Assembly (NCBI GenBank): GCA_964649195.1
Contig: CAZYPK010000188.1
Coordinates: 1-8,956 of the forward strand
Direction of reading: 5' to 3'
From: JTS-RE9 sp964649195
GTDB lineage: Bacteria; Planctomycetota; Phycisphaerae; Phycisphaerales; Phycisphaeraceae
DNA: 8,956 nucleotides
Positions within the stretch are counted from its first letter, which is position 1. The number at the start of each line of letters is the position of its first letter. Shown piece after piece: positions 4,647-8,956 of the stretch. Both the position numbers and the translations under genes were made by a program. The notes below the pieces were generated by a model. It made no database searches, was not told the DNA's origin, and saw only the letters and a list, made by a program, of their open reading frames with translations.

Positions 4647-7135
4647 GGATTGCCCTCCAACTCGCGCAGCTTCGCATGGACGCGGGCCGCCAGTCGATGG
4701 TCCAGTTTCTGCTGCCGCAGCTTGCGAAGCAGCGTGGCGGCTTCGGCGGTCTCCTTTTTCCCGATCAGTTGCAATGCCGCCGCGTAGGAAGCATAGGGGC
4801 CTTCGGGGAACCTTTCGCGCAGCTCCTTGAGCGAGGTCGCGCCATCCTCCGCCTTGCCGAGGATCACCGCCAGTTCGGCCCGCTCCAGATGCGCCAGCTC
4901 CGGCGTGGGCGAAAGCTCAGGCACCGCATAAAGCACGGTCAACCGGAAGAGCAGTTGATACGCATCCTGATTGGCGCGGTCGGCGCCTTCGGTGTCGCCC
5001 GCCGCCTTGAGGTTCAGCGCCAGTTGCTTTTGAATCTGGGCGCTTTCGAGCATGGCCGTCGAAGCGATGCCCGCATCCTGGGCGATCATCAAACCGCGAT
5101 AGCTTTCGATCGAGTCGGAAAGCTTGCCCGCCTCGGCCTGGGTGCGGGCGACTTCCAGCCGGGCGAGAAGACCGTAGCCCTGCCCCAGCGCTTCGACCTC
5201 CTTGAAGGATTGAATCGCCAGGTCCAGCTTCTTGATGGCGCGAAGCCCCTGACCGACGACGAAAAGCGCTTCCGTCTTCTGGGCATCGCCCACCTTGCGT
5301 TTGCCGTCGATCAAAGGCGTCACATACTTGAACACCGAGCGCGGCTCCTTCACGATGTAATACCGCCCCAGCCACATCAGGTCGATGTCGCGCATGCGAT
5401 CGAGCGTGATGACCTTCTCCAACTCGCCCAGCGTCGCAGCGGCCTGGTCATCCTCGCCTTTTTCGCGCTGCCTCATGGAGATCAGCAGCAGCGAATTGGC
5501 CTTGAGATCGGCGGGCAGCTTCGCATCGCCGATGGCGGCTTCGAGTTCCCGGGCGGCGTCATCGACCTTGCCATCGCCCATCGCCAGCAGGCCGCGGTAG
5601 TAGTGAATCTGCCCGATGAAGGCGTTCTGCGGATGCTTCTTCGAGAGCGCCTCGAGCATCGCTGCGCCGTCGCTGAACTTCTCGCCCTGCATCAGCAGCA
5701 GCGCCTGGCGGAACATCGCCTCCTGCTCCAGCAGCGGCGGCAGGTTCGGCGAAGCGAGCAGCTTCTGCGTCAGTTCACCCGCTTCCGTGTACTTGCTCAT
5801 GCGATAGTAGAGATCGGTGAGCTTGGCGAGCGATTCGAGCCTGCCGGTCAGCTTGGAATCGGGGGCTTCGGTCAGCTTGATGTAGGTTTCGTAATCGGCC
5901 GCGGCGGGTTCGAGCTGGTTGCCGCCGGCGTAAAGCTGGGCCCGTTCGAGCAGGGCGGTGGTGTAGTAAGGATGGGCGGCGCCTTTGGTGATGATCGAGG
6001 TGAGCCTCGCGGCGGCTTCGGTGGGCCGGGCGCGTTTGAGGTCGGCCTGGGCGAGCAGGTAATCGCCCGAAGCGTTGTAGGGCGACTTGTCATGCTCCCT
6101 GGCCAGGCGGGCGATGGTGGCGCCCATGGCGTCGAACTCGCTGAGCGCGAACTGGCTTTCCGCCATGCGATAGAGAATCTGATCCTCGATGCCGGCCACG
6201 GTGCGATTGGCGACGACCGCATCGAACAGGGCGATCGCTTCACGATGGCGGCCAAGCTGCTGCTGGGCCCGGCCGGCGAGGAACCAGGCGGTGGCGCGGT
6301 CGTTGATGTCCAGCTTGGCGCGGTACTGATCGAAGGTGCCCACCAGCAGGTTGAACTGCCTGGCGTAAAGCTGGGACCAGAGCGTCTGCATGATGGCGGG
6401 CGAGAAGTGCGGCGAGGTCTGGTGATTCGACAGCACCGTGTTGTAGTAGCCGATCGCCTTCTCGAAATCGTTCTTCCCATAGGCCAGATCGCCGGCCAGC
6501 CGCGCCGCCTCGGCCGCCACCGAACTGTTGCCCAAAGCCAGGCACTGCTCCAGCGCCTTGAGCGCTTCATCAGGCTTGCTGAGCAGGGCCTGCGACCGGC
6601 CAAGCTCCAGCAGCGAACGATCCTTCACCGATGAGTCAAGCTCGGCGGCGGCGGCAAGCTGTTCCGCGGCCGCGGTGTAATTCTTCGCGCCCTTGTAGGC
6701 CAGCCCGCGCATGTAAAGCACGGAACCCTTCTCGCCCGCATCCAGACCATCGAGCCTGATCGGCTCCAGCGACCTGAGCGCCTGCTCGAAGCGGTTGAGT
6801 TCCACATCGATGCGGCCGCGCAGAAAGTGCAGCTTGTGCTGGGGCACCAGCTTCATGTCGGGCACATCGATGAGCAGTTGCGAAGCCTTGTCGCGCTGTC
6901 CCTGCTGCCAGGCGATCAGGGCGCGGAAGTAAAGGGCGTCGCCGCGGCGCTCACCCTTGGGGAAGTTTTCGAGGTACTTGTCGAACGCCTCGGCGCTGGT
7001 CTTGGTGTCGCCGTTTTGCAGCAGACGATAGGCAAAGACGAACTGCTGCTGCTCGGCGGTGGTGGAGGTCTGAGCGAGGGCGGCCGCGCTGAGCAGCGAG
7101 AGCGAAATCAGAATGGCAAAGGCACGCTGAGGCAT
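4643..7135 (-). CDS. Secreted TPR-repeat protein, 830 aa
   Basis: An N-terminal signal peptide (1-21, MPQRAFAILISLSLLSAAALA, cleavage before Gln22) sends this protein to the periplasm. The rest is nearly all helical tetratricopeptide-like repeats: for example GDALYFRALIAWQQGQRDKA (65-84), GSVLYMRGLAYKGAKNYTAA (137-156), AARLAGDLAYGKNDFEKAIG (210-229) and ATAWFLAGRAQQQLGRHREA (281-300), with more to the C-terminus. No catalytic domain is seen. TPR arrays bind proteins; in Tol-Pal systems the periplasmic TPR protein CpoB (YbgF) works next to TolQ/TolR, which is the closest analogy, though this protein is far larger. The ATG at 7135 is chosen for the signal peptide; no Shine-Dalgarno is visible before it. 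It starts 58 bp after exbD stops and its stop overlaps the VWA start. The function is inferred from context. Confidence 0.85.
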   Translation of the reverse strand: MPQRAFAILISLSLLSAAALAQTSTTAEQQQFVFAYRLLQNGDTKTSAEAFDKYLENFPKGERRGDALYFRALIAWQQGQRDKASQLLIDVPDMKLVPQHKLHFLRGRIDVELNRFEQALRSLEPIRLDGLDAGEKGSVLYMRGLAYKGAKNYTAAAEQLAAAAELDSSVKDRSLLELGRSQALLSKPDEALKALEQCLALGNSSVAAEAARLAGDLAYGKNDFEKAIGYYNTVLSNHQTSPHFSPAIMQTLWSQLYARQFNLLVGTFDQYRAKLDINDRATAWFLAGRAQQQLGRHREAIALFDAVVANRTVAGIEDQILYRMAESQFALSEFDAMGATIARLAREHDKSPYNASGDYLLAQADLKRARPTEAAARLTSIITKGAAHPYYTTALLERAQLYAGGNQLEPAAADYETYIKLTEAPDSKLTGRLESLAKLTDLYYRMSKYTEAGELTQKLLASPNLPPLLEQEAMFRQALLLMQGEKFSDGAAMLEALSKKHPQNAFIGQIHYYRGLLAMGDGKVDDAARELEAAIGDAKLPADLKANSLLLISMRQREKGEDDQAAATLGELEKVITLDRMRDIDLMWLGRYYIVKEPRSVFKYVTPLIDGKRKVGDAQKTEALFVVGQGLRAIKKLDLAIQSFKEVEALGQGYGLLARLEVARTQAEAGKLSDSIESYRGLMIAQDAGIASTAMLESAQIQKQLALNLKAAGDTEGADRANQDAYQLLFRLTVLYAVPELSPTPELAHLERAELAVILGKAEDGATSLKELRERFPEGPYASYAAALQLIGKKETAEAATLLRKLRQQKLDHRLAARVHAKLRELEGNP

Positions 7136-7193
7136 GGGAGGTTGTCACAAAGGCGTTACGGGAGGGGCGAACGGGGAGGGTCGATCCTCGCCG

Positions 7194-7643
7194 TCAGTCG
7201 GGGTTTTTCACTGCCATCCTGACGTTGTTCAGCCCGGCGGCGCGGGCCATGCCCAGCATCTGGAGGGTGGTGCCCAGGTTGCTGGCCTGGTCGCCTCGGA
7301 TGATGACCGGGGTGCGGTCCAGCCGGGCGGTCCGCTGGTCCGGCGATTCACCGGGGATGGCGGCTCCCAGGGAGAACAGGGCATCGCGGGCCGACTGGAG
7401 AGTGTAGGAGCCTGGCCCGATGAAAATCTCGTTGTCCGCCTTGATGGTGATGTAGATCGGCAGCGTCGCTCGCCGTTCGCTGCCGCCCTGGGTCTGCTGC
7501 AATTGCACGGGAATATCCCGCCCCTCCTCGCGCTGGGCGGCGGTCCACAGAAAAAAGATCAACATGATGAACATCATGTCGATCATCGGCGCCAAAGGCA
7601 GCGACGGCGAAGAACGCTCACGGGATGGAGAGGAAAAACTCAT
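7194..7643 (-). CDS. ExbD/TolR-type biopolymer transport subunit
   Basis: The 149-aa protein has a short cytoplasmic tail, one membrane helix (about 17-35) and a periplasmic domain, as in ExbD/TolR. The helix reads LAPMIDMMFIMLIFFLW, with Asp22 in the place of the essential proton-carrying Asp25 of E. coli ExbD. It should pair with the ExbB-like subunit encoded upstream and convert proton flow into motion of a periplasmic partner. The periplasmic part ends ARAAGLNNVRMAVKNPD, typical of the family. ATG at 7643 is followed directly by the standard tail. The sequence upstream is the arm of a hairpin repeat, and no Shine-Dalgarno sits at a good distance, so expression may depend on leaderless-like or weak initiation. 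Confidence 0.93.
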   Translation of the reverse strand: MSFSSPSRERSSPSLPLAPMIDMMFIMLIFFLWTAAQREEGRDIPVQLQQTQGGSERRATLPIYITIKADNEIFIGPGSYTLQSARDALFSLGAAIPGESPDQRTARLDRTPVIIRGDQASNLGTTLQMLGMARAAGLNNVRMAVKNPD

Positions 7644-7647
7644 GGGA

Positions 7648-7827
7648 AAGCTCGAAGAGCCGGGGGAGCCGGGGGAGCCGGGGGAGCCGAAGGAGCGGGA
7701 AGAGCAGGAGGAGCAGGAGAAGTTGAAGGGGCATGTGAAGCATATCCAACCACTGCCGCCGCCTCCGCTCTTCCCGCTCTTTCGGCTCTACCGGCTCTTC
7801 ACGCTCTTCACGCTTCCCCCCTCTTAA
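7648..7827. repeat. Hairpin repeat element, copy B (exbB-exbD gap)
   Basis: A purine-rich arm of 9-bp units (GAGCCGGGG three times, then GAGCCGAAG, GAGCGGGAA, GAGCAGGAG twice), a core (7722-7779) and a pyrimidine-rich arm fill the whole space between the two genes. Positions 7684-7705 pair with 7767-7788 over 22 bp with one mismatch. The pyrimidine arm overlaps the end of exbB; on the minus strand a unit GTGAAGAGC supplies its TGA stop. The other end stops a few bases before the exbD ATG. In RNA it would form a strong stem between the two cistrons and could lower or stabilise expression. Confidence 0.75.
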
Positions 7828-8689
7828 TGTGATCCGTCACCGCGTGTACCGCCTGTTCCGCTTCCGACAGCACGCGGGTCAGCCGGCCTTTGATGATCGA
7901 GTGAAACACCAGGGCGGCAATGGCCACGGTCAGCCCGAAGAAGGTCGTGCTCATGGCCCCGGCAATGTTGCTGGAGATGAACTTGCTGCGCATGTCGATG
8001 GTCGATTGATCCAGGCCGAAGAACGCCCCCATCATGCCCACGATCGTGCCCAGCAGCCCCAGCATCGGCGTCACGTTGGAAATATCCGCCAGGTAGCTGA
8101 TGCGGTTCCAGAGGAGGTCCGCCCGCCTTCTTCCTTCGGTATCGACGATGGTCATCAGCACCGAGTGGTCCCGCCCCACGTTCTCCACGCACCGCTGAAT
8201 CACGGTGGAAATGAAGATGCCCCGGTGATGACGGCAGAACTCCACGGCCTGCTTGTAATCACGATCGAGCACCATCTTCATCACATCGTCCAGAAACGAC
8301 GCGGGCACGATGGCGTTGTGATTGATCGTGAGCAGGAAGTAGATGAAAAGCAGCAGGGCGATGATGGAAAGACCGATGATGGCGCCGTTGATCAGCGGGC
8401 TGGTGTTGAAGAGTTCCGCCAGCGAGGGCAGGGCGTCCATCGCCGTGGTGGCCCCCCCGGAGGCCGGAGACGGGGCTGCGGAACCGGCACCCGCGACGGG
8501 CGCGGCTTTGGCGTCATCGGTCTGCGCCCACGCGCTGCCGCCGTTCATATAAAGGAAGGCGCCCAGCATCAGCAGCAACGCGAGACAGACCCACCGCCCC
8601 CACGCCCCATTGCCGCCCTTGGCGGCGAGCCATGTTGCACCAACGCCCCGCTCAACGGCGGCGGCCGACTGATCCCGGCGACTGGTCAT
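7808..8689 (-). CDS. MotA/TolQ/ExbB proton channel family protein
   Basis: This 293-aa inner-membrane protein is the ExbB/TolQ-type half of a proton channel. It begins with a hydrophobic signal-like segment (33-55, ending SAWAQ) and an Ala/Pro-rich periplasmic stretch, features of the longer ExbB variants. Membrane helix 1 is about 100-122; a cytoplasmic loop follows; helix 2 is about 206-225 (VTPMLGLLGTIVGMMGAF) and helix 3 about 240-265 (NIAGAMSTTFFGLTVAIAALVFH). The last two carry the family signature for ExbB/TolQ/MotA. I chose ATG at 8689 because GGAG lies six bases upstream and the signal segment follows; the frame stays open to the window edge but that extension runs through tandem repeats and the promoter. 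It is the first gene of the operon. The C-terminus (KRGEA) and its stop lie in the repeat element, so the tail may have been altered by insertion. Confidence 0.93.
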   Translation of the reverse strand: MTSRRDQSAAAVERGVGATWLAAKGGNGAWGRWVCLALLLMLGAFLYMNGGSAWAQTDDAKAAPVAGAGSAAPSPASGGATTAMDALPSLAELFNTSPLINGAIIGLSIIALLLFIYFLLTINHNAIVPASFLDDVMKMVLDRDYKQAVEFCRHHRGIFISTVIQRCVENVGRDHSVLMTIVDTEGRRRADLLWNRISYLADISNVTPMLGLLGTIVGMMGAFFGLDQSTIDMRSKFISSNIAGAMSTTFFGLTVAIAALVFHSIIKGRLTRVLSEAEQAVHAVTDHIKRGEA

Positions 8690-8782
8690 GCGCGTCTCCT
8701 GATCGAATACCGTTCCCACCATCCCTGGTCCCACGCACTCCACCGGGCCAGTCACAAAGCGACCCACGGCGTGAACGCAACC

Positions 8783-8811
8783 ATTGTAGAGCAGCCGTGT
8801 CCATAAACCAA
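8783..8811 (-). promoter_or_regulatory. Predicted operon promoter
   Basis: On the minus strand TTGGTT (8811-8806) and TACAAT (8788-8783) are separated by 17 bp. The -10 box matches 5 of 6 consensus bases, the -35 box only the TTG. Transcription would start near 8776, leaving a leader of about 87 nt before the exbB ATG. It is the best candidate in the upstream region but remains a prediction. Confidence 0.4.
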
Positions 8812-8845
8812 CCGGGGACAACCGTCGGGTGGGGTAAAAGCATAT

Positions 8846-8885
8846 GGGAGGGCGAGGCTCCCGCTGGGAGGGCGAGGCTCCCGCC
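8846..8885. repeat. Two tandem 20-bp repeats
   Basis: GGGAGGGCGAGGCTCCCGCT (8846-8865) is followed by a copy differing only in the last base (8866-8885). Each unit can fold (GGGAG with CTCCC). The repeat is translated in one minus frame as GSAGASPSQREPRP, a peptide I remember from spurious ORFs across planctomycete genomes, so I take it as a member of a dispersed repeat family. It lies 35 bp upstream of the predicted -35 box. Confidence 0.7.
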
Positions 8886-8892
8886 GAGCCGA

Positions 8893-8934
8893 TTCGTTTG
8901 CGACGGCCCCGCTTTGGGGGCCTGAGCAAACGAA
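8893..8934. other. Two-part hairpin near right edge
   Basis: TTCGTTTGC (8893-8901) pairs with GCAAACGAA (8926-8934), and within it GGCCCC (8905-8910) pairs with GGGGCC (8917-8922), separated by small 3-nt internal loops and a 6-nt apical loop. No T run follows on either strand. It may end a transcript arriving from outside the window or belong to the same repeat composite as the adjacent tandem units. Confidence 0.5.
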
Positions 8935-8956
8935 ACTTGCGCGGCAGGTGAACCAT

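Noticed and set aside
4676..6634. 652-codon plus-strand open frame
   Set aside because: It is antisense to the TPR gene, with composition typical of a shadow (Leu/Gly/Arg/Gln) and no domain; the minus frame has a signal peptide and TPR repeats.
7651..7827. CRISPR array or Pro/Glu-rich protein gene
   Set aside because: Units are contiguous 9-mers without spacers, and the plus-strand frame is repeat-derived low-complexity sequence overlapping exbB and exbD ends.
8690..8956. N-terminal extension of the ExbB protein to the window edge
   Set aside because: It translates tandem repeats and the predicted promoter, and a good Shine-Dalgarno plus signal segment support the ATG at 8689.

Overview
The window looks like a piece of a GC-rich planctomycete chromosome (probably Phycisphaerae-like). 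This is inferred from a MotA/ExbB - ExbD - TPR - von Willebrand A gene order, irregular Shine-Dalgarno use, and tandem GGGAGGGCGAGGCTCCC repeats of a kind I remember from that phylum. No rRNA or tRNA gene is present. Taxonomy is moderately confident at best.

Layout. Positions 1-223 hold no convincing gene, only a perfect hairpin, a 7-2-7 palindrome and a weak inverted repeat. A good plus-strand sigma70-type promoter (224-251) and a perfect 12-bp GC hairpin with a T run (554-587) bracket about 330 nt. That stretch has no convincing protein but many local hairpins, two copies of the same hairpin, and a 14-nt stretch (461-474) exactly complementary to the bacterial 16S rRNA 3' end. I call it a candidate structured small RNA or leader. 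All remaining genes are on the minus strand and read right to left from a predicted promoter near 8783-8811: an ExbB/TolQ/MotA-type proton channel subunit (7808-8689), an ExbD/TolR subunit (7194-7643), a secreted 830-aa TPR protein (4643-7135), a membrane-anchored VWA protein (2490-4646), a D12-class DNA adenine methyltransferase (1340-2473) and an EcoRI-family restriction endonuclease (639-1334).

How the genes fit together. ExbB and ExbD form a proton-driven inner-membrane motor. The TPR protein and the VWA protein (one N-terminal membrane helix, Pro/Ala-rich linker, MIDAS domain) would be its periplasmic partners, with the VWA protein in the place TonB or TolA takes in known systems. TPR and VWA genes overlap by the stop/start GTGA. 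A restriction-modification pair follows only 16 bp after the VWA stop; its lower GC suggests acquisition and it may ride on the same transcript.

The most unusual items are two copies of a hairpin repeat element (about 4327-4542 and 7648-7827). Each has a 58-bp core (55/58 identical between copies) flanked by purine-rich and pyrimidine-rich arms built of 9-bp units. One copy lies in frame inside the VWA gene, the other fills the exbB-exbD gap. The second item is the structured RNA with the perfect anti-anti-Shine-Dalgarno sequence.
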